Positions 8,835-17,961 of a stretch of DNA of 64,000 nucleotides are shown here, in pieces. Source of the DNA: CAYQTO01 sp964420455. Lineage in GTDB: Bacteria; Sumerlaeota; Sumerlaeia; SLMS01. The notes beneath the pieces are model-generated. The model made no database searches. It was not told where the DNA came from and saw nothing but the letters and a program-made list of their open reading frames with translations. The position numbers and the translations under genes are program-made. The DNA lies in the NCBI GenBank assembly GCA_964420455.1, contig CAYQTO010000001.1, positions 19,654-83,653 on the forward strand, written 5' to 3'. The stretch's first letter is position 1. Every line of letters begins with the position of its first letter.

Positions 8835-9128
8835 ATGCGAGACCGTTCGTTCTTCCTCGCCGGAGCCATCACGCTTCTGGCTGTTGGGCTCTTGGTAAAC
8901 GGCGTGGCGCTGTTTCTCGCGCCCGGACCCGGTGCTCCCATTGTCATGCCGGCCGCCCGCGCCAACAGTGGCGTCGAGGGCGGCCCCGGTTACTATGTGC
9001 TGGGCCGTGATACGTATCTCATCACCTCGAGCCAGGGCGGCGACAAAGTTTACCTCTGGCACTACGACTTCAGCCCGATGAAGAACCAGAACGAGCTGGA
9101 GTTCGTGACCTACGCCGCCGCCCGATAG
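8835..9128 (+). CDS. Small membrane-anchored protein of unknown function
   Basis: A 97-residue protein whose start is fixed by an excellent Shine-Dalgarno (AAGGAGGT at 8823-8830) four bases before the ATG. Residues 8-30 form one transmembrane helix (FFLAGAITLLAVGLLVNGVA). A short Pro/Gly-rich linker and a periplasmic tail follow (GYYVLGRDTYLITSSQGGDK, then VYLWHYDFSPMKNQNELEFV). The tail resembles a single blade of beta strands. I do not recognise a family. Its position behind the exported protein suggests a shared envelope role, which is an inference from context only. Confidence 0.7.
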   Translation: MRDRSFFLAGAITLLAVGLLVNGVALFLAPGPGAPIVMPAARANSGVEGGPGYYVLGRDTYLITSSQGGDKVYLWHYDFSPMKNQNELEFVTYAAAR

Positions 9129-9152
9129 CGCCCATTTGTCGCCAGAGGCGGC

Positions 9153-9181
9153 TTGACACGGCGCCTTGGGTTTTCTTGACT
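9153..9181 (+). promoter_or_regulatory. Possible promoter of the tRNA-Glu gene
   Basis: A perfect -35 hexamer TTGACA (9153-9158) is followed after 17 bases by TTGACT (9176-9181), which matches the -10 consensus at three of six positions. The tRNA starts 37 bases downstream, a reasonable leader for a tRNA transcript. The poor -10 keeps this tentative. Confidence 0.3.
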
Positions 9182-9217
9182 CCCGGTCCCCTGCGGATGT
9201 GGCAGGGAACGACCTGC

Positions 9218-9295
9218 GCGCCCATCGTCTAGCCTGGTCCAGGACACCGCCCTTTCACGGCGGCAACACGGGTTCAAATCCCGTCGGGCGTGCCA
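9218..9295 (+). tRNA. tRNA-Glu (anticodon TTC)
   Basis: A 78-base cloverleaf with encoded CCA. The anticodon stem CCGCC/GGCGG encloses the loop CTTTCAC, with anticodon TTC at 9254-9256. The D stem is GTCT/GGAC and the T arm is ACGGG-TTCAAAT-CCCGT. The identity fits the conserved glutamate-tRNA pattern (TCGTCTAG and CTTTCAC). The acceptor stem is slightly imperfect: pair 1-72 is G-U and pair 7-66 is an A-C mismatch. It lies alone, 14 bp upstream of the MoeB/ThiF gene. Confidence 0.93.
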
Positions 9296-9308
9296 TCCTT
9301 CTTTCACC

Positions 9309-10085
9309 ATGAGTGATCTCTCACCCGAGCAGCTCGAGCGCTACTCGCGGCAGATCGTCCTGCCCGAGGTGGGTGGCCGGGGCCAGAAGCGCCTGCTCGC
9401 GGCGCGCGTGCTGGTGGTCGGGGTCGGGGGGCTTGGGTCGCCCGCGCTGCTGTATCTCGCGGCCGCCGGGGTCGGGACGCTTGTTCTCGCGGACGGCGAC
9501 CGGGTCGCGCTGTCGAACCTTCAGCGGCAGATCGCCCACCAAACCGAGGCGGTGGCGGAGAAGAAGACCGCCTCGGCCCGCCGCGCGGCCGAGGCGCTGA
9601 ATCCCGACGTCACCGTTCTGGAGATTCCGGTCCGGCTCGGGCCCGACTCGATCGACGACGCCGTCGCCCGCGCCGACGTGGTCCTCGACGGGTCCGACAA
9701 TTTCCCAACCCGGTTCCTCGTGAACGAGGCGTGCGTGCGTGCGGGGAAGCCGCTGGTGAGCGGGGCCATCGTCCGCTTCGAGGGCCAGATCGCTGTCTAT
9801 ACGAATGCGCCGGGAAACGACGGGCCGTGCTATCAATGCCTGTTCCCGGAGCCGCCGGCGGAGGGTCTCCTCCCCGGGTGCCAGGAGGCTGGTGTTCTCG
9901 GCGCCGTCGCAGGCATGGTGGGAAGCCTGATGGCGGCGGAGGCGATCAAGGTGCTGCTTGGCATCGGGCCCGGCGCGCCGCGGCTCCTCCACCTGGATGT
10001 CCTCGAAGGGGTCTATACGCCTATCAACGTGCAGCGCCGGCCGAACTGCCCCGTCTGCGCTCGCTACCGCTCCTCGACCGAATAG
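9309..10085 (+). CDS. MoeB/ThiF-type sulfur-carrier adenylyltransferase
   Basis: A 258-residue E1-like enzyme that adenylates the C-terminal Gly-Gly of a small sulfur-carrier protein (MoaD, ThiS or similar) for molybdopterin, thiamine or cysteine synthesis. The ATP-binding loop VLVVGVGGLGSPALLYLAA is near residue 35, followed by the conserved DGDRVALSNLQRQIAH. A structural zinc site is complete: Cys174/Cys177 (CYQC) and Cys247/Cys250 (CPVC). No carrier protein or thi/moa gene is adjacent, so the pathway cannot be decided. The last 22 bp overlap the 3' end of the lipoprotein gene on the other strand. Confidence 0.9.
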   Translation: MSDLSPEQLERYSRQIVLPEVGGRGQKRLLAARVLVVGVGGLGSPALLYLAAAGVGTLVLADGDRVALSNLQRQIAHQTEAVAEKKTASARRAAEALNPDVTVLEIPVRLGPDSIDDAVARADVVLDGSDNFPTRFLVNEACVRAGKPLVSGAIVRFEGQIAVYTNAPGNDGPCYQCLFPEPPAEGLLPGCQEAGVLGAVAGMVGSLMAAEAIKVLLGIGPGAPRLLHLDVLEGVYTPINVQRRPNCPVCARYRSSTE

Positions 10086-11095
10086 GTGATCGGAAACCAG
10101 AAGAAGTTCACGCGCTTGCGGAGAGTTTCGCCGTCGGGGCGCTGGCTCTTGCCAAACATGGCCCAGAGAGGTCCCGTGTTGCTGCGTGGGCCGACCTCGC
10201 CGGGCCGCTCCTCGTGGCTGTCGAACCACAGCAGCCCGCCAAGAATGAGCTGGAGCTTGCTCGTGCGGCCCGTGGGTTCCTCCCGCCGCCACTCGTGGTA
10301 GGTGGCGTACCCGCCCACGGGGCCGTGGCCGAATCGCTCGGTGATCGTCCCGTCAGGCTTCGTCTGCTCGATGTAGTAATCGCTCCAGACGAGCAGCCCG
10401 GGCCCCTTCCCAAGGAACGCGGGCGTGACGACCTTCGCCCGAGTTGTCGTTTCTCCGAGGGGGCCGGGCTCGACGGTCGTGTTCTCCGTCCACATGGGCC
10501 CGAGCCAGCTGAACAGGTTGGTGTACTCGATGTCGAAGGTGGTGGCGGTGGTGCGCTCGTAATCGTCGAAGTGCCACTTGGGGCCGGACTCGGTGCCCGT
10601 GTCCCAGAAGAGGGGAATGCCGCCGACATCAAAGTTGGGAACGCCGGGGAGGTCTTCGCGCCCGTCGTTGGACCCCCAGGACCAAAGGAGATTGTAGCCG
10701 CGTTCGGCCTCGGCGATGGGCGCCAGACGGGAGCGGTCCCAGACGCGGGCCTCGGTGTCGAAGAACAGGGGGATATACGCCTCGGGGAGGCCGAGGGTGA
10801 TCATGGAGTAGCGGCGCTCGGTGGCGCGTTCGCGGCGCGGATCGACGTCGAGGCGGTACTTCTGGACGACGAAGGGGAGGGGCCAGGCGGCGTAGGTCTC
10901 GCGGGCGAGGGGGCCGCGGGGAAGCGCATCGACATCGTCCCAGAAGCCCGTGGGCAGTTCCCCATTGCGGTAGGGGTTGGGGAAGTCATCGGGAAAGGTG
11001 TCGACGCGTTGAAAGTCGAAACCGCGGATGCCGGTGGCGCATCCGGCGACAAGGGGCAGAAGGACAAGAACGAGGAGAAAACGCAGGCGAAGCAT
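10064..11095 (-). CDS. Predicted lipoprotein of unknown function
   Basis: A 343-residue protein with a type II signal peptide. The hydrophobic core RFLLVLVLLPLVAGCATG ends in a lipobox (LVAGC), so the mature protein should be attached to a membrane through Cys19. The rest is rich in aromatic residues and strand-like segments (YNLLWSWGSNDG, FDIEYTNLFSWLGPMW, KLQLILGGLLWFDSHEE). That pattern suggests a beta-rich, perhaps outer-membrane-associated structure. I do not recognise a family. It is convergent with the MoeB/ThiF gene and shares 22 bp with it. About 180 bp without genes separates its start from the PIG-L gene. Confidence 0.75.
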   Translation of the reverse strand: MLRLRFLLVLVLLPLVAGCATGIRGFDFQRVDTFPDDFPNPYRNGELPTGFWDDVDALPRGPLARETYAAWPLPFVVQKYRLDVDPRRERATERRYSMITLGLPEAYIPLFFDTEARVWDRSRLAPIAEAERGYNLLWSWGSNDGREDLPGVPNFDVGGIPLFWDTGTESGPKWHFDDYERTTATTFDIEYTNLFSWLGPMWTENTTVEPGPLGETTTRAKVVTPAFLGKGPGLLVWSDYYIEQTKPDGTITERFGHGPVGGYATYHEWRREEPTGRTSKLQLILGGLLWFDSHEERPGEVGPRSNTGPLWAMFGKSQRPDGETLRKRVNFFWFPITYSVEER

Positions 11096-11275
11096 GAGGG
11101 GCTTTCCGATGCGGGGTGGATCATCAACAAGCCAAGATGATTAGGGACTCGTGGAGCGACAAGCAAGACCTTGCGGCCGGAGGCGGTTTCCCGGTCCTTT
11201 CCGGATTGCGCCACCGCGGGGTGAGCGCGGACGACTTCTTCCCGAGCGCGATACGACCCCCGCCAAGGCCTTTGC

Positions 11276-12019
11276 GTGAACGATTCCTCCGTTCCAGCCA
11301 CCCATGCGATGTTCGTCTGCGCCCATCCCGATGATGGAGAGATCCTCGCGGGTGGGCTAATGGCAAAGCTCGCGCGCAAAGGGCGGCGGGTCGTGCTTGC
11401 GGACGCGACCGCGGGGGAGATGGGGACACGGGGGACGAAAGAGGAGCGGGCCGCGGAGGCCGCCGAGGCCGCCCGCATCCTCGGGGTTCGGCGCATCAAC
11501 CTGGGGCTGCCTGATGGAGCTGTCGGAGCCGACGAGGCCGCCAGCATCCGCGCCGTCGTCATGGCCATCCGCGAACACCGCCCGCGGCTTGTCTTCACCC
11601 ACTCCCACGGCGACCACCATCCCGACCACAACGCCCTTAGCATTGCCGTCAAGAAGGCCTGCTTCACCGCCAACGTGCTGAAGTATGAGACGGGCCAGGA
11701 ACGCTTCGCCCCCGCCAAGCTGATGTACTTCTGGTCGAACCGGACGACGATTCCCCCGCGGGTGGACTTCATCGTGGATATCAGCGAGGAGTGGGACACC
11801 AAGGTGGCGGCGTTGAAGGCCCATCGCTCGCAGGTGCACGGCACGGGATACGAAGGCCCCGAGACCTACCTGACGAGCGATCTGTTCTGGCATCGGATGG
11901 AGGGCCGCTTCGCCTACTTCGGTTCCTTTGTGGGGGCCCGCTACGGCGAGCCGTATCTGGTTGAAGGCATCCTCGGAATCGACGACCCGACGGAACTCCC
12001 CGAGGCGGCCCGAAGATGA
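11276..12019 (+). CDS. PIG-L/BshB-type deacetylase
   Basis: A 247-residue zinc-dependent N-acetylglucosaminyl deacetylase of the PIG-L (LmbE) family. The metal-binding motif AHPDDGE lies near residues 16-22 and the second motif HSHGDHHPDHNAL near residue 105; both are intact. Length and overall layout resemble BshB1, which deacetylates GlcNAc-malate in bacillithiol synthesis, but no bshA or bshC is nearby. Other GlcNAc-conjugate substrates remain possible. The start is a GTG at 11276; an ATG at 11309 would cut into the region just before AHPDD. The stop overlaps the next gene's ATG (12016-12019), so the two are probably coupled. Confidence 0.85.
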   Translation: MNDSSVPATHAMFVCAHPDDGEILAGGLMAKLARKGRRVVLADATAGEMGTRGTKEERAAEAAEAARILGVRRINLGLPDGAVGADEAASIRAVVMAIREHRPRLVFTHSHGDHHPDHNALSIAVKKACFTANVLKYETGQERFAPAKLMYFWSNRTTIPPRVDFIVDISEEWDTKVAALKAHRSQVHGTGYEGPETYLTSDLFWHRMEGRFAYFGSFVGARYGEPYLVEGILGIDDPTELPEAARR

Positions 12020-13911
12020 CGAAGGTGGCGACGATTCTGGCCATTCGGGGGCCGTTGACCGGCGCCCGCATTTCCCTTGGCAAGGAGGAGCATTCCTTCG
12101 GCCGCGCGCCCCAGTGCGACGTGTCGATCCCCGACAGCACGGTTTCGCGGACCCACGCAATTATCCGCCCCCGCGGCCTCGGTTGGATTCTCGAGGACTG
12201 CGGCTCCTCCGCCGGCACCTACCTCAACGGAAAGCGCCTTCAGCAACCGGTCCCCCTCAGTCCCAACGACGAATTCCGCATCGGCCATTCGATCTTTCTC
12301 TTCGATACCGAGTTCGACCTCCAGAACGCCGACTTTACCGACAATCGCGTCTATCTGTCGGGGCCCAACGACGAGACGGTCACGCTCGCGCCGGTGGCCA
12401 CCCTCGATCCCGCCACCCACCGCGAGGAACCCACCTCGCCCGCCCGCCATGGCATGGAACTGCTCACCGAACTCGGCGAGTTGTTCGATTCCGCCCGAGT
12501 CCCCTTCGGCGAGGCGCTACGCTCGACCACCGCCCGCATGGCCAAGATGCTCCGCGCCGAGGTCGCCCTGCTCATGCTCTACGACCATGGGGCCCACGAG
12601 TTGCGCGCCTCCGCGGCCGTTGCCGAGGGCGATGTGCTCGCCGACCGCAGCGTCCTCAGAAAGGTCTTTACCGAGGGGCGCTCGCTCCTCATCTCCGACC
12701 AGCCGGAGCTCGCCGGCCACCCCGCCCCCGGCGCTCCCAAGACCCCCAAGTTCCGCTCCGTTGCCGCCGCCCCGACCCTCGTCGACGATACGCCCACCGG
12801 CGTCCTTTATTTCGAGCGGCACGAACTCGACGCCTACTCCCTCAAGGACCTCCGGCTGGTGCAGTCCCTGGGGCACCTGATCGGCGTCTTCGTCGAGGCG
12901 CGCCAGAAGGCCGAGGCACTCGCCCTGCGCCTGAATTACCAGAACGTCGACTCGCAGGTGATCGGCGGCAGCCCCAACTTTCGCAAGACCCTCGAGATGG
13001 TCCGCCGGGTGGCGGAAACGCCGGCGACGGTCCTCATCGTTGGCGAGACGGGGACCGGCAAGGAGGTTCTCGCCAACGAAATTCACCGTCTTTCGCCCCG
13101 CGGGCGCGACGGTCGCCCCTTCATCGCCGTCAACTGTGCCGCCATCCCCGAGAACCTCTTTGAGTCCGAACTCTTCGGTCACGAAAAGGGCTCCTTCACT
13201 GGTGCCCACCGCATGCACCAGGGGTACATCGAGCAGGCCCACGGGGGGACTCTGTTCCTCGACGAGGTGGGGGAGCTCACCGCGCAGGTGCAGCCCAAGC
13301 TCCTTCGGTTCCTCCAGGAGCATACCTTCACGCGTGTGGGGGGATCGCGGATGTTGCGGGCGGAGGTGCGCATCGTGGCGGCGACGAATCGCCAGCTTGA
13401 GGAGGAGGTCCGCGCCGGCCGTTTCCGCGAGGATCTTTACCATCGCATCAACGTGCTCCCGATCGAGGTGCCACCGCTCCGCGAGCGCCGTGAGGACATC
13501 CGTGCCCTTTCCGAGTACTTCGCCCAGAAGTATGCGAAGTCTTTCCATAAGGAAATCCTGGGCATCAGCGACGACGCGATGATCACGCTGGAGAAGTACC
13601 CCTGGCCGGGGAACATCCGCGAGCTGGCGAACTGCATCGAGCGGGCGGTGCTGCTCTGTGACGAGAAGGTCCTCCTGCCCCGACACTTCGTCCTTGGCCA
13701 GGGCAAGGCGCCGCGCCCCAACGACCTGAAGGTTGCGGATACGGGGCTCGGGTCGAACCGAGCGGACCGCTCCCTCTCTGAGGTCGAGAAGGAGCACATC
13801 CTGCGCGTGCTCCGCGCGAACGACCACAACCAGGTCCAGGCCGCCCTGGTCCTTGGCATCCACCGCAACACCCTGCGAAAAAAGCTCCAGGAATACGGCG
13901 AGCTGACCTGA
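12016..13911 (+). CDS. FHA-GAF sigma-54-dependent transcriptional activator
   Basis: A 631-residue bacterial enhancer-binding protein. Residues 1-95 are an FHA domain with the phosphothreonine-binding residues GR, SRTH and NG (SFGRAPQCDVSIPDSTVSRT). A GAF-like sensory domain follows (about 150-300). The AAA+ domain has Walker A GETGTGKE (343-350), the sigma-54 contact loop as GSFTGA (392-397, Ser in place of the usual Ala) and Walker B GGTLFLDEVGEL. A Fis-type helix-turn-helix ends the protein (NQVQAALVLGIHRNTLRKKL). It should activate RpoN promoters in response to a Ser/Thr-phosphorylated partner, yet no kinase is in the window. It is coupled to the PIG-L gene by an ATGA overlap. Confidence 0.93.
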   Translation: MTKVATILAIRGPLTGARISLGKEEHSFGRAPQCDVSIPDSTVSRTHAIIRPRGLGWILEDCGSSAGTYLNGKRLQQPVPLSPNDEFRIGHSIFLFDTEFDLQNADFTDNRVYLSGPNDETVTLAPVATLDPATHREEPTSPARHGMELLTELGELFDSARVPFGEALRSTTARMAKMLRAEVALLMLYDHGAHELRASAAVAEGDVLADRSVLRKVFTEGRSLLISDQPELAGHPAPGAPKTPKFRSVAAAPTLVDDTPTGVLYFERHELDAYSLKDLRLVQSLGHLIGVFVEARQKAEALALRLNYQNVDSQVIGGSPNFRKTLEMVRRVAETPATVLIVGETGTGKEVLANEIHRLSPRGRDGRPFIAVNCAAIPENLFESELFGHEKGSFTGAHRMHQGYIEQAHGGTLFLDEVGELTAQVQPKLLRFLQEHTFTRVGGSRMLRAEVRIVAATNRQLEEEVRAGRFREDLYHRINVLPIEVPPLRERREDIRALSEYFAQKYAKSFHKEILGISDDAMITLEKYPWPGNIRELANCIERAVLLCDEKVLLPRHFVLGQGKAPRPNDLKVADTGLGSNRADRSLSEVEKEHILRVLRANDHNQVQAALVLGIHRNTLRKKLQEYGELT

Positions 13912-13923
13912 CGGCGGGAGGCG

Positions 13924-15414
13924 TCAGTTGCTGGCGAGGAGGTCGACGATCTCGTCGATGGTGCGGCGGATCGAGGCCGTGGTCGTCGTGTAGTTGTTCG
14001 CCATGATCGAGAAAACGATGGTGCGGCCGGAGCGCGACTGGACGTAGCCGCTGAGGCTGGACGCGCCGTCGAGGGTGCCCGTCTTCGCCCGCACGCGCCC
14101 CGCCAGCCCGTTGCCCCCGAGCCGGTAGCGCAGGGTTCCGGAACGGCCACTCACCGGGAGGCTTTCCCGAAACCAGGCGGTGTCGTGAAACGCGCGGAGC
14201 AGTTCCACAAGCGCACGGGGGGTAATCGCGTTCTCCCGCGAGAGGCCGCTCCCGTCGGACGCGTTGACCTCCCGCGGGTCGATGTCGAGGCGCTTGAACA
14301 GCTCCTCCTCTGTCCGGTGGCCGCCGCGATAACTCGCACGGCCGAACCGCTCGCGGGCACACGCCAGGTACAACATTTCCGCGAGGAGGTTGTCGCTCTC
14401 TTCGTTGCACTCGGCGAGGATGTCCGCCATCGGCACGCTGTCGACGGTTGCGAGCACGTTGGCGACGGCCGCGCCCCGTTCCGCAAGGCGGACGGTTCCC
14501 GCCACCGTGATGCCCTCCTCCTCGAATTCGCGCAGCAGCAGCCGCGCGGTGTACTCCGTCGGGTTGCCCACCGGGAGCGATCGCACCACGCGTTGCGTAT
14601 CGGACGGGAGGGTTCCCATGATCCGAATACGGCGGCCATCGAGCGAGCGCCTGAGTTCGATCCGCGGTGCGGACCCGCCGCTCGCCGTGGTCGTCTCGTT
14701 GATGATCTCGAAGGGGGCGACGGGCGAGGAAGGCTCGATCTGGAGCGGGCCTCCGACCGGTCCGGCCTCGAAGACGATGGCCCCCAGGTTTCCATTCACC
14801 GCGAGAACCGATGGGATCGCCCCGTAGGTAGCGTCGAGATCGTCCCAGCGCCAGGCGGGCGGGAGGAGGTCCGGATCCTCGAAGGCGGAGGTATCGACCA
14901 CCAGGTCGCCGGTGATTTGGCGGATGCCGCGCTGGGCGACCTGGCGGGCGAGGGAGTTGAGTGCGGTGCTGCCGGGCCGGCCGCCCAGGAAGCTTGGCGC
15001 CCAGGAAGGGTCCCCCACGGCTTCGAGGACCAGATCGCCCGCGATGGTTCCTCCCGAGGGAGTTACCGTGGCGCCGAGGGTCGTTTCGAAAGTGTCGGTC
15101 GCGTCGAACGCGTCGGCAACCATGGCAGCGGTGACGAGCTTGCGGTTGCTGGCAGGGACGAGGAGCCGGCGGCCGTTGACGTCCGCCAGTTCGTCGCCGC
15201 TGGAAAGATCGGCGGCGTAGACGCCCCACACGGCAAAGCGTGCGGCGCCCTCCTCGAGGAGGGCTCGGACACGGGCATCGAGAGGGGCGGGCAAGGCGAA
15301 TCCCGGCAGGGTAGTCAAAAGCAGGGAAAGGAAGCGGGCGAATCCGGACAATCCGAACTTTTCCGGTCTTGCGAATCGTTTAGCACTTGACGACCGGGGC
15401 CCGCATTTTGACAT
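13924..15414 (-). CDS. dacB: D-alanyl-D-alanine carboxypeptidase/endopeptidase, PBP4 family
   Basis: A peptidase of family S13 (PBP4/DacB), about 496 residues, acting in the periplasm on peptidoglycan cross-links. All three active-site motifs are present: SxxK as PASNRKLVTAAM, SxN as EESDNLLAEM and KTG as VRAKTGTLDGASS. An N-terminal hydrophobic stretch (FARFLSLLLTTLPGFALPA) acts as signal peptide. The start is uncertain. I use the ATG at 15414; a TTG some 70 bp downstream would give a more compact signal peptide. The gene diverges from feoA with very little space between, so promoter and coding sequence may overlap. A short inverted repeat (CTGACG/CGTCAG, 13908-13927) sits at the 3' junction. 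Confidence 0.92.
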   Translation of the reverse strand: MSKCGPRSSSAKRFARPEKFGLSGFARFLSLLLTTLPGFALPAPLDARVRALLEEGAARFAVWGVYAADLSSGDELADVNGRRLLVPASNRKLVTAAMVADAFDATDTFETTLGATVTPSGGTIAGDLVLEAVGDPSWAPSFLGGRPGSTALNSLARQVAQRGIRQITGDLVVDTSAFEDPDLLPPAWRWDDLDATYGAIPSVLAVNGNLGAIVFEAGPVGGPLQIEPSSPVAPFEIINETTTASGGSAPRIELRRSLDGRRIRIMGTLPSDTQRVVRSLPVGNPTEYTARLLLREFEEEGITVAGTVRLAERGAAVANVLATVDSVPMADILAECNEESDNLLAEMLYLACARERFGRASYRGGHRTEEELFKRLDIDPREVNASDGSGLSRENAITPRALVELLRAFHDTAWFRESLPVSGRSGTLRYRLGGNGLAGRVRAKTGTLDGASSLSGYVQSRSGRTIVFSIMANNYTTTTASIRRTIDEIVDLLASN

Positions 15415-15436
15415 ACCCAACAAGGCGTTTGGCATA
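15408..15436 (+). promoter_or_regulatory. Possible feo promoter
   Basis: A consensus -35 TTGACA lies at 15408-15413. The hexamer 17 bases on (15431-15436, GGCATA) is a poor -10 match, and the start of feoA follows 21 bases later. No clear Fur or DtxR box is visible in the 90 bp before feoA. The -35 overlaps the assumed PBP4 start codon, which argues weakly for a downstream PBP4 start. Confidence 0.22.
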
Positions 15437-15457
15437 CCAAAAATAGATCGGGTCCTC

Positions 15458-15739
15458 ATGTCGACAGTGTTCAGCCCTTCCTCAACAACCTCACGACGCA
15501 TTCCCGAGATTGGCGAACGGGCGCCGCTGGTCAACCTGCTTCGCGGGCACATGGCGCGTGTGGTTACCTACAATGAGGGAAATGGGGTCGACAGCCGCCT
15601 GAGGGAACTGGGGCTCGTGCCCGGCGCCCTGGTCCGCGTGCTCCATTGTGGCCGGACCTGTCTGCTTTGCGTGGATGGATCGCGCTTCTCGGTCCGTTGC
15701 GCCGGCCTCGCCAACATCCTCGTCGAGCGGCTCGCCTGA
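15458..15739 (+). CDS. feoA: FeoA-domain protein
   Basis: A 93-residue protein whose residues 20-92 form an SH3-like FeoA domain (RVVTYNEGNGVDSRLRELGL, VPGALVRVLHCG, then GLANILVERLA). FeoA is a small cytosolic partner of the ferrous iron transporter FeoB. The first 20 residues are Ser/Thr-rich and may not be translated, since the domain would tolerate a later start. It is directly upstream of feoB with a 17-bp gap, the standard feo order. Confidence 0.92.
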   Translation: MSTVFSPSSTTSRRIPEIGERAPLVNLLRGHMARVVTYNEGNGVDSRLRELGLVPGALVRVLHCGRTCLLCVDGSRFSVRCAGLANILVERLA

Positions 15740-15756
15740 TCTCCGCCAAGCCTGCC

Positions 15757-17961
15757 ATGACCAGCGCCCTTCGGACCACCCCCCGGCGAATTGCCGTGGT
15801 CGGCAACCCCAATGCCGGCAAGACGACGCTGTTTAACGCGCTGACCGGCCACCGGGCGCGGGTGGGGAACTACTCGGGCGTCACGGTGGAAAAACGCGAG
15901 GGTCGCCTCGCCCGGTGCGAGAGCCCGGTGGTGCTCCTCGATCTCCCCGGGACCTACAGCCTCAAGGCGGTTTCGACGGACGAGCGAATCGTTGTCGACG
16001 TGCTGACCGGGCAGGAGGCCGGCGAAAGCGCTCCCGACCTGCTGCTGGTGGTCGCCGATGCAACCCGGCTCGAACGCAGCCTTTACCTCGTTTCCCAGGT
16101 TTTGGAGCTCCGCATCCCGACCATTCTGGCGCTCAACATGGCGGACACGGCGGACGCCGATGGCTGGCGTATCGACACGGAAAAGTTGGGGGCGGAACTC
16201 GGCATCGAGGTGGTTCGCGTGGCGGCACGGACAGGTCGCGGACTCGAGGAGTTGCGATCGGCCCTGGCCCGCTCCGACCACCCGACGCCCAACGGTCCGA
16301 CATGCCTCCTTCCGAAAGCCTTTCGCGATGAGCGTGACCGGATTCTTGGGTCTCTTCAGGACCATCCCCGTGCCGGGTACTTCGTCACCCGCGCGTTGTT
16401 CGAAGGTTCGGGCCCGATAACAGACCGGCTCGCGGAATGGGGTGGGGCGGCAATCCTTTCCGAGGTGGACCAGGCGCGCTCGCGGCTCGCCGAACATGGC
16501 TGGCTCGCGAAGGGCGACGAAGCGGTGCTACGCCACAAGGCACTGCGCAGCCTCGCGGAGAAGGTCGTCTCCCGTACAAATCCGGACGTTTCCCCGGCGA
16601 GCGAGCGCCGCACCGAAGCTGTCGACCGCCTCCTCACCCATCGCGTGTGGGGCACGGTGATCTTCCTCGCCGCCATGGCGGTCGTCTTCCAGTCGATCTA
16701 TACGTGGGCGGCGCCGCTGATGGACGCGATCGACGGGGGCTTTGCGGCACTTGGGGGGTGGATCGGCCCCACGATGCCCGAGGGACCAATCCGTTCCTTC
16801 GTCGTGGATGGCGTCCTCGCCGGGGTCGGGGGCGTGCTGATCTTCCTTCCCCAGATCATGATTCTCTTTTTCTTCATCGCGCTGCTGGAGGACGTCGGCT
16901 ACATGGCGCGGGCGGCGTATCTTGCCGACGCCGTGCTGTCGCGCGTGGGGCTGAGCGGACGCAGCTTCATTCCCATGCTCAGCAGCTTCGCCTGTGCGAT
17001 CCCCGGGATCATGGCCACGCGCAGCATGGACAACGCGCGCGACCGCCTGCTGACGATCCTCGTGGCGCCGCTGATGAGCTGCTCCGCCCGCCTCCCCGTC
17101 TATGCGCTGCTGATTGCCGCCTTCATTCCCGAGGCCACAGTGGCCGGGGTCTTCAACCTGCAGGGCATTGTGCTCCTCGTGATGTACCTGTTGGGAGTGG
17201 CGGTGGCGCTGCCGGTCGCTCTGCTGCTCAAGCGCACGCTTCTGCGGGATGCACGGGCGACCTCCTTCGTGATCGAGTTGCCGCCGTACCGCCGCCCAAC
17301 AATGCGCAATGTCTTCCATCGTGTCTATACGGCCGGCCACGAGTTCGTGGTGAACGCGGGGACATTGATCCTGGCGGTGAGCATCGTCGTCTGGGCGCTT
17401 GCGTACTACCCGCGGCCGGCCTCGGTTGCGGAGGAGTACGCGGCGGCGGAGGCGGCGCTTGTCGAGGCCCATGAGTCCGGTGCCCTTGGCGAGGAGGCGT
17501 TCGGCGAGGCCCTCGCCTCGCTCGAGTCGGAGCAGGCCGGTGCCTACCTCCGGCAATCCTACCTCGCCCGCATGGGACGCTGGATCGAGCCGGCAGTCGC
17601 CCCCCTCGGGTGGGACTGGCGCCTGGGTACCGCCGCGATCGCGAGCTTTCCCGCCCGCGAGGTCATTGTCGCCACCCTGGGCGTGATCTTCGACGTGGGC
17701 GAGGCCGACGAGGAAAGCGCCGGGCTCCTCGAGGCGCTCCGGTCCGCCACATGGCCCGATGGCCGCCCGCTCTTCACCATTCCCGTCGCCCTTGGGGTCA
17801 TGGTCTTCTTCGCCCTCTGCCTCCAGTGCGCCGCCACCCTCGCCGTCATGCGCAAGGAAACGGCGAGCTGGCGCTGGCCGGTCTTCGCCTTTGTCTATAT
17901 GACGACCCTCGCCTATCTGGGGGCGCTGCTGACATACCAGGTCGGGAGCCTGTTCCTGTGA
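15757..17961 (+). CDS. feoB: Ferrous iron transporter FeoB
   Basis: A 734-residue inner-membrane Fe(II) transporter. The cytosolic GTPase has G1 GNPNAGKTTLFN (16-27), the G3 motif DLPGTYSL and G4 NMAD (near 127). After a helical spacer, the C-terminal half has many membrane helices in two Gate-like blocks (RSFIPMLSSFACAIPGIMAT and RLPVYALLIAAF) and ends in TLAYLGALLTYQVGSLFL. Length and order are normal for the family. The ATG at 15757 fits the GTPase start. The stop overlaps a GTG start for the Cys-rich accessory protein (GTGA). Expression is probably iron-responsive as for other feo operons, but I see no clear operator. Confidence 0.97.
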   Translation: MTSALRTTPRRIAVVGNPNAGKTTLFNALTGHRARVGNYSGVTVEKREGRLARCESPVVLLDLPGTYSLKAVSTDERIVVDVLTGQEAGESAPDLLLVVADATRLERSLYLVSQVLELRIPTILALNMADTADADGWRIDTEKLGAELGIEVVRVAARTGRGLEELRSALARSDHPTPNGPTCLLPKAFRDERDRILGSLQDHPRAGYFVTRALFEGSGPITDRLAEWGGAAILSEVDQARSRLAEHGWLAKGDEAVLRHKALRSLAEKVVSRTNPDVSPASERRTEAVDRLLTHRVWGTVIFLAAMAVVFQSIYTWAAPLMDAIDGGFAALGGWIGPTMPEGPIRSFVVDGVLAGVGGVLIFLPQIMILFFFIALLEDVGYMARAAYLADAVLSRVGLSGRSFIPMLSSFACAIPGIMATRSMDNARDRLLTILVAPLMSCSARLPVYALLIAAFIPEATVAGVFNLQGIVLLVMYLLGVAVALPVALLLKRTLLRDARATSFVIELPPYRRPTMRNVFHRVYTAGHEFVVNAGTLILAVSIVVWALAYYPRPASVAEEYAAAEAALVEAHESGALGEEAFGEALASLESEQAGAYLRQSYLARMGRWIEPAVAPLGWDWRLGTAAIASFPAREVIVATLGVIFDVGEADEESAGLLEALRSATWPDGRPLFTIPVALGVMVFFALCLQCAATLAVMRKETASWRWPVFAFVYMTTLAYLGALLTYQVGSLFL

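Noticed and set aside
13908..13927. Terminator between the sigma-54 activator and PBP4 genes
   Set aside because: The dyad CTGACG/CGTCAG is only 6 bp with no T-run, and it overlaps the stop codon. It is too weak to call.
14185..15390. 401-codon open frame on the plus strand opposite the PBP4 gene
   Set aside because: It lies wholly within a gene with all three S13 active-site motifs and shows no domain character. Long antisense frames are expected at this G+C content.
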